Below, piece by piece: positions 38,331 through 47,780 of a stretch of DNA of 64,000 bases (its first letter is position 1; each line of letters begins with the position of its first letter). Origin of the DNA: Paenibacillus sinopodophylli. Lineage in GTDB: Bacteria; Bacillota; Bacilli; Paenibacillales; Paenibacillaceae. The translations under genes were made by a program, and so were the position numbers. The stretch spans positions 1 to 64,000 of the forward strand of contig NZ_VDBO01000001.1 of NCBI RefSeq assembly GCF_005930355.1. Reading direction: 5' to 3'. The notes under the pieces are model-generated. The model was not told the origin of the DNA. It saw nothing but the letters and a program-made list of their open reading frames with translations, and did no database searches.

Positions 38331-39934
38331 TTCACAATCCGATACTAAAAGGCTTTAATCCTGATCCTTCTATCATCCGAGTAGGAGAAGATTACTATAT
38401 TGCAACGTCGACGTTTGAATGGTTCCCTGGCGTACAGATTCATCACTCACGAGATCTAAAGAATTGGAGGCTGTTAACCCACGTATTGACTAAAACCTCC
38501 CAACTTAACATGGCGGGGGCCGATGATTCCTGCGGGATATGGGCACCTTGCTTGAGCTATGACAACGGCCTTTTCTATTTAATCTATACGGATGTTAAAA
38601 GCAAAGCTGGTGCCTTTAAGGACACGCCAAATTACCTTGTAACTGCGGAAAATATTGAAGGTCCTTGGTCTGATCCAATGTTCCTGAACAGCAGCGGATT
38701 CGATCCTTCGCTCTTTCATGACGATGACGGTCGAAAATGGCTAGTCAACATGCTATGGGATTTCCGTCAGAAAAGACGAGAAGCATTCGCTGGTATTGTA
38801 TTGCAGGAATATAGCGCTGTCGAACAAAGATTAGTCGGAGAAAGTAAGATTATTTTTAATGGAACGTCTATACAGATTACTGAGGCACCACATTTGTACA
38901 AACGAAATGGTTATTATTATTTGATGGTAGCTGAAGGAGGGACTGAGTACGAGCATGCGGTAACTATGGCGCGCTCGAAGTCAATTTACGGTCCTTACGA
39001 GGTTGACCCGCAAAATCCAATTCTCACCTCTGCAAATCGAATGGATTTGGAGTTGCAGAAGGCGGGGCATGGCTGTCTGGTCGAGACGCAGAATGGCGAA
39101 TGGGCGATGGTCCATTTGGTTGGCAGACCGGTCGTGGAAAATGTAAAGAGATGCGTGCTTGGCAGGGAGACGGCGATTCAACGCATGGAGTGGACGGCGG
39201 ATGGCTGGTTAAGGCTGGAAGGTGGAGGGAATTCACCATTGGTTAATATCCTTGAGTTCGATCTTCCTGAACATCCATTTCCAAATGAGCCGGATACGGA
39301 CAATTTCGAAGAGGAACGGCTTGGCATTCATTGGAACACATTAAGACTCCCACCCGATCCTACTTGGATGAGCCTCACAGAACGGAAAGGATTTCTCAGA
39401 ATTCGAGGGAGAGAATCACTAAGCTCGAAACATCGCCAGAGCCTCGTAGCCCGGCGACAACAAGCGATGAACTGCGAAGCGGAGACGGAAGTGGAAATTA
39501 ACCCGGATCACTTCCAACAGATGGCAGGTTTAATCCTATATTATGACACGAAGGATTATGTTTATCTGCGGATCAGTCACGACGAGAAGCTCGGAAAATG
39601 TCTGGGACTCGTTCGTTCCGTTAAAGGGACCTGGGAGAGCTTATCCGAATCCGAAGTCTCAATCGGAGAATCAATAACTTGCCGGCTTAGAGTCGTTATT
39701 CATACAGATACTGCCCAGTTCTATTATTCGGTTGACAATGGGGAATGGAGATCAATCGGCCCTGAACTGGACATCCTTCACTTGTCTGACGAGGCTTTGG
39801 ATTTGACTCGCTTCACTGGCAACTTTATTGGTCTATGTGCTCAGGATCTAAGCGGGGCTCAGAAGTACGCGGATTTCAATTATTTCCGATATTCTGAGAA
39901 TATGGCTTTACCCCCTGCGTCTAAGAATAATTAA
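38327..39934 (+). CDS. Glycoside hydrolase family 43 beta-xylosidase type (XynB-like), copy 2
   Basis: The protein has 535 residues, the size of two-domain XynB enzymes. The propeller has general base Asp13 (NPDPSI), Asp126 (GFDPSLF) and general acid Glu186 (TEAPHLY); the beta-sandwich lid spans about 325-525. Compared with the copy at 20091 it is closer to the classical beta-xylosidases (IATSTFEWFPGVQIHHSRDL). It is the last gene of the operon starting at 30141 and is translationally coupled to GH42 by a four-base overlap. Cytoplasmic by lack of a signal peptide. Confidence 0.93.
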   Translation: MIHNPILKGFNPDPSIIRVGEDYYIATSTFEWFPGVQIHHSRDLKNWRLLTHVLTKTSQLNMAGADDSCGIWAPCLSYDNGLFYLIYTDVKSKAGAFKDTPNYLVTAENIEGPWSDPMFLNSSGFDPSLFHDDDGRKWLVNMLWDFRQKRREAFAGIVLQEYSAVEQRLVGESKIIFNGTSIQITEAPHLYKRNGYYYLMVAEGGTEYEHAVTMARSKSIYGPYEVDPQNPILTSANRMDLELQKAGHGCLVETQNGEWAMVHLVGRPVVENVKRCVLGRETAIQRMEWTADGWLRLEGGGNSPLVNILEFDLPEHPFPNEPDTDNFEEERLGIHWNTLRLPPDPTWMSLTERKGFLRIRGRESLSSKHRQSLVARRQQAMNCEAETEVEINPDHFQQMAGLILYYDTKDYVYLRISHDEKLGKCLGLVRSVKGTWESLSESEVSIGESITCRLRVVIHTDTAQFYYSVDNGEWRSIGPELDILHLSDEALDLTRFTGNFIGLCAQDLSGAQKYADFNYFRYSENMALPPASKNN

Positions 39935-40075
39935 TGTAGAGAGAACGTGGTTTAAGATAGGCAGCAGCTCTTTAATATGTGAAGGGCGGCTTCCTGCATC
40001 TCCCGAAACAAACCTTAGAAACAGAAGAAAAACCCGGCGTTTATGAAAAAACGTGGATTTCTCTACAATCTAAGC

Positions 40076-40109
40076 GGTACAGGAGTAGTTCCCTGTATCG
40101 CTATTTTTC
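40076..40109 (+). terminator. Terminator after the second importer operon
   Basis: Eight-pair stem GGTACAGG / CCTGTATC (one G-T pair), loop of eight, then GCTATTTTTC. The 140 bases between the GH43 stop and this hairpin hold nothing recognisable. Confidence 0.7.
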
Positions 40110-40241
40110 ATGTTTTCCAACAGTACTGTTCAAAATGGAGATATCTCTGCAGCGAGTTACGGCTGCTATGTCCATTTTGATCTAGGCATATAAACGAACA
40201 ACGGTAATGACAACTGTTCTTTATTGCTCGTCTATAGGTCA

Positions 40242-40367
40242 GTCATTCCAGGCTTCCACCCCGGCTCCAGTGTATGCAGAGTCGGAGACAGAATACGACG
40301 CGGAATCAGTTATTCTCGGCGTGAAGGCCGGTATGACATCTCATTTTCCGGAAATCTACTTGTGTAG
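40242..40367 (+). pseudogene. Gutted remnant of a GH43 gene
   Basis: One frame reads VIPGFHPGSSVCRVGD, matching [16 protein letters not shown] at the start of the GH43 gene at 20091 (catalytic base Asp changed to Gly), then continues as ISYSRREGRYDISF...NLL before a TAG at 40365-40367, resembling [15 protein letters not shown] found about 57 residues further on in the intact gene. An internal deletion has therefore joined two parts, and the rest of the gene is gone. It lies directly before site F. Confidence 0.65.
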
Positions 40368-40379
40368 ACATTGCTAGAA

Positions 40380-40446
40380 AAGTCGTCAAAGCGATATCGA
40401 AAAAGTCGCCATAACGTTAGTTAGATGCCAGATACTCCTTTATGAT
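40380..40446 (+). promoter_or_regulatory. Class II direct-repeat promoter, site F (GH43 with discoidin-like domain)
   Basis: AGTCG at 40381 and 40404 (23 apart), TAACGTTAG eight bases after the start of the second repeat, and -10 box TATGAT at 40441 (offset 37). The gene starts at 40481. Confidence 0.75.
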
Positions 40447-40480
40447 TAAGCTGATGAAGAGTTTTCACAAGGAGGTAAAT

Positions 40481-42256
40481 ATGAAATATTTAAGCAATCC
40501 TATTAACGTCTGTTATAAGTACCAATTCAACAAAACCATTAGTGGTGAAATATCCGTTTCCCGAGAAGCGGCAGACCCGTCAATGATCAATTTTAATGGT
40601 CGATATTATATGTTTCCATCGATGACCTGCGGTTTTTTTTACAGCGATGATATGGCGGAATGGAATTTCCATCCCCTCAAAAGCTTGCCCGCCTATGACT
40701 ACGCGCCCGACGTGAGAGTTGTAGGTGAATACGTCTATTTCTGCGCATCGTCACATGAAAACTGCAGCTTTTACCGTACGAAGGATTTGTTTAGCGATAA
40801 ATTCGAGGAAATCAAAAGCGCGTTCCCGTTCTGGGATCCGAATCTATTCGCAGATGATGACGGTCGTATCTATATATACTGGGGATCTTCCCCTACGCTG
40901 CCCCTTTATGGCATTGAACTCAACCCAGTTGACATGAAGCCTATTGGCGAGAAGAAAGAGCTGATCGCCGGAAATATTAAGGAAATTGGTTATGAACGGT
41001 CAGGGGAAGATCATATACCGCCGCATTCCCCCGAAAAAATGGCAGAATTAATCAGAGCGTTTGAGGAAAGTAAAGATAGTATTCCAGAACCAATAAGAGA
41101 TTCGGCGTTGGCCTATGTAATAAGTGCGCCGTATATTGAGGGAGTATGGGTGAATAAGCATAACGGCGTATACTATCTGCAATATGCAACTCCTGGCTCG
41201 GGTTATAACGTGTATGCTGATGGTGTTTATGTGGCGCACAGCCCCTTGGGGCCATACAAGCTTGCCAAAAATAATCCGTATTCCTATAAGCCTGGGGGAT
41301 TCATGGCCGGGGCTGGACATGGCTCTACCATGGAAGATAATGAGGGTAAACTATGGCATACCGCCACAATGCGCATCGCAAAGAACCACAATTTCGAACG
41401 CCGCGTCGGTATTTGGCCAGCAGGCTGGGATCATGACGGAGAGCTGTTCTGCAATCAACGATACGGTGACTGGCCTATTAGCGTTGAGCAGTCCAAGCTC
41501 GACCCTTGGGCGAACCCAAAGTGGATGTTATTATCCTATGGTAAAACCGCAAGTGCATCCTCAAGTATTGAGGGGAAAATGGCTGCTAATGCTACTGACG
41601 AAAACGTGCAGACCTGGTGGAGGGCATCGTCGAACGAGCCAGGCGAGTGGATTGAGGTAGATCTAGGCAACGAATATGCTGTGCACGCTGTTCAAATAAA
41701 TTTTGCAGACGATAAACTGATCCTTCCCCTTCCGGGTGGTGCAGAGCTTAGAGGCGCACATGGGCAAGTGCGCTGGATTGATGAGACGCAACAGACGACA
41801 CGTTGGAAGCTTGAGGGCTCGGAAGATGGGGATAACTATTTTGTCATTGAGGATAAGAGTGAAGTGAACACCGATCTGCCCCATGACCTAGTAATCAATG
41901 AGGAAGGAATAAAGGCAAGATATATTAGACTTACAGTCGTATCTCTTCCATATGGACAGGTTGCCTGTGTATCCGGTTTGCGAATATTCGGACTTGGCGG
42001 CGGACATGCCCCCGAGAAGGCAGTGGATATTAAAGTCGAACGTATAAGCGAACTCGACCTAGATGTAAGCTGGAAAGGCGATGGCACCGGCTACGTTGTA
42101 GAGTGGGGATTTGAGCCAAATAAGTTATACCATAGCTATCAGGTATTCGGCCAGAACGTAAGAATAGGTGCACTCGTCAAAGGACAAGAAACGTATGTAA
42201 GGATTGATAGCTTCAACGACAACGGCATCACAGAAGGTGATGTCATCAAAGTATAA
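40481..42256 (+). CDS. Glycoside hydrolase family 43 with C-terminal F5/8-type (discoidin-like) domain
   Basis: The protein has 591 residues from ATG 40481 (AAGGAGG upstream); an open frame extends to 40442 but overlaps the -10 box. The propeller shows Asp32 (EAADPSM), Asp119 (FWDPNLF) and Glu220 (APYIEGVW), the usual GH43 triad, though in a subfamily distant from the other two. A discoidin-like carbohydrate-binding domain occupies about 352-505 (GKTASASSS... to YIRLTVVSLPYGQ...LRIFG) and a fibronectin-III-like domain ends the protein. Such binding domains are usually on secreted enzymes, yet no signal peptide is present, so the site of action is uncertain. Transcribed alone. Confidence 0.9.
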   Translation: MKYLSNPINVCYKYQFNKTISGEISVSREAADPSMINFNGRYYMFPSMTCGFFYSDDMAEWNFHPLKSLPAYDYAPDVRVVGEYVYFCASSHENCSFYRTKDLFSDKFEEIKSAFPFWDPNLFADDDGRIYIYWGSSPTLPLYGIELNPVDMKPIGEKKELIAGNIKEIGYERSGEDHIPPHSPEKMAELIRAFEESKDSIPEPIRDSALAYVISAPYIEGVWVNKHNGVYYLQYATPGSGYNVYADGVYVAHSPLGPYKLAKNNPYSYKPGGFMAGAGHGSTMEDNEGKLWHTATMRIAKNHNFERRVGIWPAGWDHDGELFCNQRYGDWPISVEQSKLDPWANPKWMLLSYGKTASASSSIEGKMAANATDENVQTWWRASSNEPGEWIEVDLGNEYAVHAVQINFADDKLILPLPGGAELRGAHGQVRWIDETQQTTRWKLEGSEDGDNYFVIEDKSEVNTDLPHDLVINEEGIKARYIRLTVVSLPYGQVACVSGLRIFGLGGGHAPEKAVDIKVERISELDLDVSWKGDGTGYVVEWGFEPNKLYHSYQVFGQNVRIGALVKGQETYVRIDSFNDNGITEGDVIKV

Positions 42257-42264
42257 CGATGGAG

Positions 42265-42309
42265 AGGTACAACCATTCAATGAACTTGAAGAGGTTGTGC
42301 CTTTTTTTC
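42265..42309 (+). terminator. Terminator after the discoidin-like GH43
   Basis: AGGTACAACC / GGTTGTGCCT stem followed by TTTTTTT. The 3' arm is nearly the same as in the terminators at 24105 and 47701. Confidence 0.85.
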
Positions 42310-42331
42310 TTGCGAAGGCTTCACATAGTCT

Positions 42332-42366
42332 CTTCGTTTGCACATCTTATCGACGTATTTCTGTTC
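42332..42366 (-). pseudogene. Fragment of a tetR-like gene
   Basis: Read on the minus strand this short piece translates as KYVDKMCKR, matching EYVEEMCEQ of the TetR protein at 47781-48314; at DNA level GCACATCT..TCGACGTATT is shared with 48117-48136. It abuts the copied tetR control region at 42370, so about 185 bases of tetR 5' coding sequence and the remainder of the gene have been deleted. Confidence 0.5.
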
Positions 42367-42369
42367 AAG

Positions 42370-42481
42370 TCAACAACTTATGTTGATTCTGTTTATTTAA
42401 GTCGTTCGTTCGTCGGTACCTTATTGACGGTTGATGATAATAAATTTACAGTTATAATACCTCGAAGTCAACAAGTGTTGT
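42370..42481 (+). promoter_or_regulatory. TetR-type operators and promoter of the carboxylesterase operon
   Basis: A perfect palindrome TCAACA-ACTTA-TGTTGA (42370-42386) and a second TCAACA-AG-TGTTGT (42468-42481) flank a promoter with TTGATG (42431) and TATAAT (42453), spacing 16. The whole stretch is homologous to the region upstream of tetR at 48331-48441. On the minus strand TTGACT and TAAATT spaced 17 form the former tetR promoter. Repression by the TetR protein is the simplest reading (inference). Confidence 0.65.
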
Positions 42482-42552
42482 TTTAAAATAAATACAATGT
42501 TAATTCGAGCAATAAACCATCATTCTATTTGGAGAAGGCAGGCGTATATCCG

Positions 42553-44043
42553 ATGATTATTCAAACAACAAAGGGTAAAGTAGAGGGTTTCGAAACAGAG
42601 GGTGTTCTTGCTTGGTATGGCATTCCCTATGGACAATCTCCGACAGAAGAATTGCGTTTTAAACGTGCGAAACCCGCCAATCCTTGGCAGGGCGTTAAGG
42701 ATTGCAAGACTTACGGAAATGACCCTATTCAGTTTATTAGTGAACGTGAAACGGAAAACGAAGACTGCTTAAATCTCAACATATGGGCACCTAAAGAAGC
42801 GAAGAAGCTGCCAGTATTGGTATGGATTTACGGGGGCGGATTTCACTATGGTTTCAATAGTGATTTAAGCTACGACGGAGCGAGCATGACGGCAAGTGGG
42901 GACGTGATCCGCGTCAATATCAATTTCCGTATAGGACCTCTCGGTTATTATGATTTTAATCAGTATGACGAGTCGTTTGATACGAACTGCGCCTTATCCG
43001 ATCAGATTGAAGCCTTAAAATGGGTGAGGGACAACATCGAAGCATTCGGCGGCGACCCTGGCAACATCACAATTGCAGGCGAAAGCGGAGGCGGCTGCGC
43101 TGTGTATAACTTGCTTGCCAGCCCCGCCGCCAAAGGTCTGTTTCATAAAGCAATTGCGCAAAGCGGTCTTCCTCGCGCCAGCGGGGGCAGAGAGTTCACC
43201 AAGTTAGTTATCCCTCATTTCTTGGAGCTTCTCGATATAAGGCCAGAAGAAATTATGAAGCTGAAAACCATGGATATCGCCAAAATCAAAGAAGCTGGAT
43301 CTATTTTTTATAACAAATTTACCAAATTGTACGACGGGAACTTTATGCCGGGTCCTTTCTTCGGAGACGATCTGCTCCCCGAGCGTCATTGGACTGCTTT
43401 GAAGAATGGCAGCGCAAAGGGAGTAGATGTAATCATCGGTTATACCCGTGACGAGGGAGATACCTTTATTGCAGAGTCTGAATCCTCAAACGCATGGTTC
43501 CCGTCATGGGATGGCGTTGAAGCGATGCTGAAGAACAATGGTAAAGAACAACATTTCTCGGAGTTGAAAGCAGCGTACAATCATCTTGAGACAGAACGTA
43601 AAGGTTTAAGTGAGTTTGTGAGAGACTATCTTTTCGCCATGGATGCGCATCGCTGTGCGGATGAGCAAGCAAAGCACGGCAACGTGTGGATGTATCGCTT
43701 TGACTTCGTGCCTATCGCTTACAAGCAAATGAATATGGGGGCCGTTCACGCGGTTGAGATACCGTTTTCGCTCAACACGCTGGATAGGGGTTACTTCTCT
43801 TATGCGCTCAAGGGCACTCCGCAAGATCAGCTTGAAGCCGTCCGCGACCAAATGAACGCTGCATGGTTCAACTTTATGAAAACAGGCAATCCGACAGGCG
43901 GCGAAGTAGATTGGGCCAAATATGATAACCGAAACAGTATGCTGCATGTTTTTGATTTGCAGCCTGCTAACGAGTCTATTCGCATAGATAAGAAAATTAC
44001 AGACGTTTGGGAAAAAATCGGTTTAGTGTACGACAAAGAATAA
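42553..44043 (+). CDS. Type-B carboxylesterase (PnbA-like)
   Basis: The protein has 496 residues, the usual length. The oxyanion motif is YGGGFHYG, the nucleophile Ser178 lies in AGESGGG, Glu301 in YTRDEGDT and His399 in GAVHAVEIPF complete the triad. Type-B esterases hydrolyse a wide range of carboxyl esters, including aryl and feruloyl-like ones. An open frame starts at TTG 42529, but ATG 42553 fits the family start (MIIQTTKGKVEGF). No signal peptide. It is followed after 50 bases by an HSL-type esterase, and both lie under a promoter with TetR-type operators. Confidence 0.9.
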   Translation: MIIQTTKGKVEGFETEGVLAWYGIPYGQSPTEELRFKRAKPANPWQGVKDCKTYGNDPIQFISERETENEDCLNLNIWAPKEAKKLPVLVWIYGGGFHYGFNSDLSYDGASMTASGDVIRVNINFRIGPLGYYDFNQYDESFDTNCALSDQIEALKWVRDNIEAFGGDPGNITIAGESGGGCAVYNLLASPAAKGLFHKAIAQSGLPRASGGREFTKLVIPHFLELLDIRPEEIMKLKTMDIAKIKEAGSIFYNKFTKLYDGNFMPGPFFGDDLLPERHWTALKNGSAKGVDVIIGYTRDEGDTFIAESESSNAWFPSWDGVEAMLKNNGKEQHFSELKAAYNHLETERKGLSEFVRDYLFAMDAHRCADEQAKHGNVWMYRFDFVPIAYKQMNMGAVHAVEIPFSLNTLDRGYFSYALKGTPQDQLEAVRDQMNAAWFNFMKTGNPTGGEVDWAKYDNRNSMLHVFDLQPANESIRIDKKITDVWEKIGLVYDKE

Positions 44044-44093
44044 TACCTAATCGTCTTTCGAGAAAGAGGGTCAACACTTTAGACAGGAAAGGG

Positions 44094-45002
44094 ATGGAGG
44101 ATATGAGCAATCCATATAACGATTTTGATAATTTAGAAATTCTTAGAGAAATGCACGATTCGAGCACATTCGAACAAAAGCTGATGACGGACGGTCTTGA
44201 AATCCCCGTTGGAGATATCAAGAGCATTGAAGTTTCTGAAACCGGTCACAATACGCAAGTCAACATTTACTACCCTGAAGGTGAAGGACCTTTTCCCATT
44301 ATGCTGTACATTCATGGAGGTGGGATGGTTACCGGTTTCAATAAGATGGATGAGCCCGTGATTCGTCAGATTTGTAGAGACGCCGAATGCGCTGTTATCA
44401 GCCCGAACTATGCACTGGCTCCCCAATATCAATGGCCAGTCGCATTGGAGGAACTGTATGAATTGATCCGCTACTTCATTCAGAATGCTGAACAATATAA
44501 TCTTGACAATACACGCATTGCCGTAGGCGGCAACAGTGCGGGAGGGAATTTGGCGGCAGCCCTTGTCGTCAAAGCGTATCAGGAAAAAGAGTTTTCATTT
44601 GATTATGCGGCGCTGGTGTACCCAGCGGTGGATCTTTCGGAGGCAATAGCCGAAGGGGTTAATGAACGGACAAATTTGCAGGCCATGTCACCTGAAGGCG
44701 CAGAACAATTACGTAAATTATATATCCCTGTGGGAGAAAACGTCCGCAACCCTCTTATTTCACCGCTGTATGCCGATCCAGCAATCTTTCCCCCCACTAG
44801 CATCTATGCGGCGCGCGGAGATCTGCTGATGCATCAAAACAAAGTGTTTGCCAATCGATTGGCGGATGCAGGGGTAGAAGTTTTGTTCAAATGCTACAAT
44901 AATGCCGATCATGGATTTATGGAAATCGCAGGTAATGAATACATCGCACGAAACTGTAAAACGATTATGGCAACAGAATTAAAACGCATTTTCACTAAAT
45001 AA
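44094..45002 (+). CDS. HSL-type alpha/beta hydrolase (esterase), copy 2
   Basis: The protein has 302 residues, colinear without gaps and very similar to the enzyme at 4605 (most residues identical by eye). HGGG, Ser149 in GGNSAGG, the Asp in ARGDLL and the His in ADHGF are conserved. ATG 44094 after GGAAAGGG corresponds to the chosen start of copy 1; ATG 44103 is possible. An open frame reaching back to 44007 overlaps the previous gene and is not used. The next gene in the ancestral pair survives only as a fragment (45024-45173). Confidence 0.9.
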   Translation: MEDMSNPYNDFDNLEILREMHDSSTFEQKLMTDGLEIPVGDIKSIEVSETGHNTQVNIYYPEGEGPFPIMLYIHGGGMVTGFNKMDEPVIRQICRDAECAVISPNYALAPQYQWPVALEELYELIRYFIQNAEQYNLDNTRIAVGGNSAGGNLAAALVVKAYQEKEFSFDYAALVYPAVDLSEAIAEGVNERTNLQAMSPEGAEQLRKLYIPVGENVRNPLISPLYADPAIFPPTSIYAARGDLLMHQNKVFANRLADAGVEVLFKCYNNADHGFMEIAGNEYIARNCKTIMATELKRIFTK

Positions 45003-45023
45003 GGAATAAGCCAACGTAGATAA

Positions 45024-45173
45024 TGATTATACCAAATGAAACTAGAGCAGCCTTCATTATGCAAATGGATTACAAAATAGAGGCAAAGGGCTTCGATGCT
45101 TTTGCTGCAATCACTGGAAATCGCGCAAACAGTAGACAAGGCAGAGGCGTTTATTATGAAATATTTTGTTTAA
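45024..45173 (+). pseudogene. Gutted remnant of the second hydrolase of the duplicated pair
   Basis: From ATG 45024 one frame reads MIIPNETRAAFIMQMDYKIEA, matching MTKEVRVASSMQMKYVIEA of the hydrolase at 5593. From 45111, in another frame, SLEIAQTVDKAEAFIMKYFV followed by TAA matches that protein's C-terminus PESAQLLDEAEAFIKKHFAS. About 800 bases between the two have been lost, taking the oxyanion motif and nucleophile with them. This shows that the esterase pair was duplicated together and then trimmed. Confidence 0.75.
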
Positions 45174-45187
45174 AGTAGATGAATAAC

Positions 45188-45225
45188 AAGGTGCTGTCAC
45201 TTTCGGGGCTGCACCTTATTTTTTG
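45188..45225 (+). terminator. Terminator after the esterase operon
   Basis: AAGGTGC / GCACCTT stem followed by ATTTTTTG. Confidence 0.8.
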
Positions 45226-45247
45226 ATACCAGCCTACATAACGTCGA

Positions 45248-45314
45248 AAGTCGGAAAAACGATAGTGAGATAGTCGTTTTAGTGTTAGTTGTCTGGCTTC
45301 ACCGATTTTATAAT
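45248..45314 (+). promoter_or_regulatory. Class II direct-repeat promoter, site G (GH3 copy 2)
   Basis: AGTCG at 45249 and 45272 (23 apart), TAGTGTTAG eight bases on, and a perfect -10 box TATAAT at 45309 (offset 37). The gene starts at 45398. Confidence 0.78.
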
Positions 45315-45397
45315 TAGGATGAGGCTCATAAGCATCTTAATGGGATGGGGAAGCAAAGTCTCTGAGTTAATAGACAATATGGAGGGGAACGATTTAT

Positions 45398-47686
45398 ATG
45401 AGCCGTGACATAAATAAATTGATTGCCGAAATGACACTCGAAGAAAAGGCAAGCTTGTGCTCCGGGTTGGGTTTTTGGAGTACAAAACCGATCGAACGGT
45501 TAGGAATCCCAACGATCCTGATGACAGATGGACCGCATGGTCTTCGAAAACCGCTGCCGGTAGGTCCGGAACATGGGATTGGAAATAGTGCGCCTGCAAC
45601 TTGTTTCCCGACTGGTCCGGCGCTTGCGGCATCATGGGATACCGAATTAATCGAGCAAGTAGGTGCTGCAATCGGTAAAGAGAGCCAAACAGAAGGAGTC
45701 CAGATTGTTTTAGGGCCAGCGCTTAATATTAAACGATCTCCTCTATGCGGCCGCAATTTCGAGTATTTCTCCGAGGATCCGTATTTAACGGGTGAAATGG
45801 CAGCGGGCCACATTCGGGGTGTGCAAAGTCAGGGTGTCGGAACATCCGCAAAACATTATGCGGTCAACAATCAAGAGCATCGAAGAATGTCGATGAATGC
45901 GGTTGTAGACGAAAGAACGTTGCGAGAAATCTATCTGCCGGGTTTCGAAGGTGCAGTGAAACAATCGCAGCCATGGACAGTTATGGCTGCATACAATCAG
46001 GTGAACGGAACATTCGCTACGGAGCATCCGTATCTGCTTACCGATATCCTGCGCAATGAATGGGGATTTGAAGGCTATGTCGTATCTGACTGGATGGCGG
46101 TTAACGAACGGGTCGCTGCATTGGCAGCAGGACTTGAGCTCGAAATGCCGGGGAATGGAGGATACGGAGATCGAAAGATCATTGAAGCGGTCCAAAACGG
46201 CGAATTATCCATCGAACAGTTGGATTTGGCAGTAGAACGGTTCCTTACAATCGTTTTTCGAGCTGCCGAAGCCCGCAAAGAAAATGCTTCATACGATGTA
46301 GAGCAGCATCATTTACTGGCAAGGAGATCAGCGGCCGAAAGTATGGTGCTGTTAAAAAATGAAGAAGGAATATTGCCGCCCAAGAAGCAAGGCCGAATTG
46401 CCGTTATTGGAGAAATGGCTAAGAGACCAAGATATCAAGGCGGAGGCAGTTCCCATATTGTTCCCACGAAGGTTGATTTGCCTTGGGACGAACTGGTTGC
46501 GATGTCGGCTGAGCATATCGAATGGACTTATGCGCAAGGATATGAACTGAATAGCGATGTTTGGCATGAGGAACTTGTGAAAGAGGCGATTACCGCAGCT
46601 GGGCAGGCAGATTATGCCATTGTGTTTGCAGGTCTGCCCGATCGGTACGAATCAGAAGGCTATGACCGGGAACATATGCGTATGCCTGAGAATCATAACC
46701 GTATGATCGAAGCGATCGCGGAAGTTCAGCCTAATCTGATCGTTGTGCTCAGCAACGGTTCCCCGGTAGAGATGCCCTGGATTGGCCAGGCAAAGGCGGT
46801 GCTCGAAGCCTATCTTAGCGGACAGGCTGCTGGCGGTGCCGTCGCGGACTTGCTGCTCGGAGCGGTAAACCCAAGCGGCAAGCTTGCGGAGACGTTTCCT
46901 ATGGATATGAAACATAATCCGTCCTATTTCAATTTTCCAGGCGAGGGAGATGAGGTCGTATACCGGGAAGGGCTGCTTGTTGGCTATCGGCACTATGATA
47001 CGAAGAATATTAAACCATTATTTGCATTCGGTCACGGACTCAGTTATACGACATTCGAATATACCGGACTGACGCTTGAAAAGGATAACATATCCGATAA
47101 GGAGTCCGTCAAAGCAATCGTTACGGTGAGAAATACAGGTCAAATGGCGGGGAAGGAAATCATTCAGCTTTATGTTCGTGACATCAAGAGCAGCGTCATG
47201 CGTCCCGATAAAGAGTTAAAAGGTTTCCGTAAGATTCATCTTGAGCCGGGCGAGGAGAAAATGGTCGAATTTATCCTTGATAAACGATCGTTTGCCTACT
47301 ACAATACCGGGTTAAAGGATTGGCATGTCGAGACCGGCGAATACGGGATTCTCGTTGCTGCTTCCTCTGATCGGATCATGCTAGCCAAAACCCTACAGGT
47401 CAATTCCACCGTAGCGGTACCTAAGAAATTCTCAAGGAATTCGACTATCGGTGATCTTATGGAAGATCCTATCGGCTCTGGTATTGTAAATCGAATCATG
47501 CAGGGAATGGGACAGCGGACAGACAGCGCATCGGAAGTCAGCCAAACTCCCGAGAATGAAGCGAATCGCAAGATGATGTTGGAAGTTATGAAGGGTATGC
47601 CTCTGCGCAACCTCGTTGTAACAAGTAAAGGTGCATTAAGCGACGAGAATCTAGAACAGCTATTGGAGCAAGCAGAGCAAAGTTAA
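45398..47686 (+). CDS. Glycoside hydrolase family 3, LTDGPHG type, copy 2
   Basis: The protein has 762 residues, a close paralogue of those at 21725 and 54483: [38 protein letters not shown], nucleophile Asp231 in VVSDWMAV, a second domain with [12 protein letters not shown], a fibronectin-III-like domain and the extra C-terminal tail beginning [10 protein letters not shown]. Differences include [12 protein letters not shown] where the others have a DHLGL(N/H)G loop, and Met instead of Gly after the SDW nucleophile motif, both next to the active site, suggesting another substrate range. Single-gene transcript from site G. No signal peptide. Confidence 0.93.
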   Translation: MSRDINKLIAEMTLEEKASLCSGLGFWSTKPIERLGIPTILMTDGPHGLRKPLPVGPEHGIGNSAPATCFPTGPALAASWDTELIEQVGAAIGKESQTEGVQIVLGPALNIKRSPLCGRNFEYFSEDPYLTGEMAAGHIRGVQSQGVGTSAKHYAVNNQEHRRMSMNAVVDERTLREIYLPGFEGAVKQSQPWTVMAAYNQVNGTFATEHPYLLTDILRNEWGFEGYVVSDWMAVNERVAALAAGLELEMPGNGGYGDRKIIEAVQNGELSIEQLDLAVERFLTIVFRAAEARKENASYDVEQHHLLARRSAAESMVLLKNEEGILPPKKQGRIAVIGEMAKRPRYQGGGSSHIVPTKVDLPWDELVAMSAEHIEWTYAQGYELNSDVWHEELVKEAITAAGQADYAIVFAGLPDRYESEGYDREHMRMPENHNRMIEAIAEVQPNLIVVLSNGSPVEMPWIGQAKAVLEAYLSGQAAGGAVADLLLGAVNPSGKLAETFPMDMKHNPSYFNFPGEGDEVVYREGLLVGYRHYDTKNIKPLFAFGHGLSYTTFEYTGLTLEKDNISDKESVKAIVTVRNTGQMAGKEIIQLYVRDIKSSVMRPDKELKGFRKIHLEPGEEKMVEFILDKRSFAYYNTGLKDWHVETGEYGILVAASSDRIMLAKTLQVNSTVAVPKKFSRNSTIGDLMEDPIGSGIVNRIMQGMGQRTDSASEVSQTPENEANRKMMLEVMKGMPLRNLVVTSKGALSDENLEQLLEQAEQS

Positions 47687-47700
47687 AGACTGATACTCGG

Positions 47701-47746
47701 AAAAGGTACATCCACTTCAGGCAAATGATGAGGTTGTGCCTTTTCA
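47701..47746. terminator. Terminator between GH3 copy 2 and the converging tetR
   Basis: AAAAGGTACA-TCC / GGT-TGTGCCTTTT stem with flanking A and T runs, able to work on both strands. Confidence 0.75.
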
Positions 47747-47780
47747 AAATATAGAAAAGTAAAAAAATCACACGAGGTGT

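Noticed and set aside
39979..40185. Plus-strand frame of 68 residues after the second importer operon
   Set aside because: It runs through a terminator hairpin (40076-40109) and has no family features.
42400..42404. AGTCG before the carboxylesterase operon
   Set aside because: It has no partner repeat at 22 or 23 bases on either side, so it does not belong to the nine-site set.
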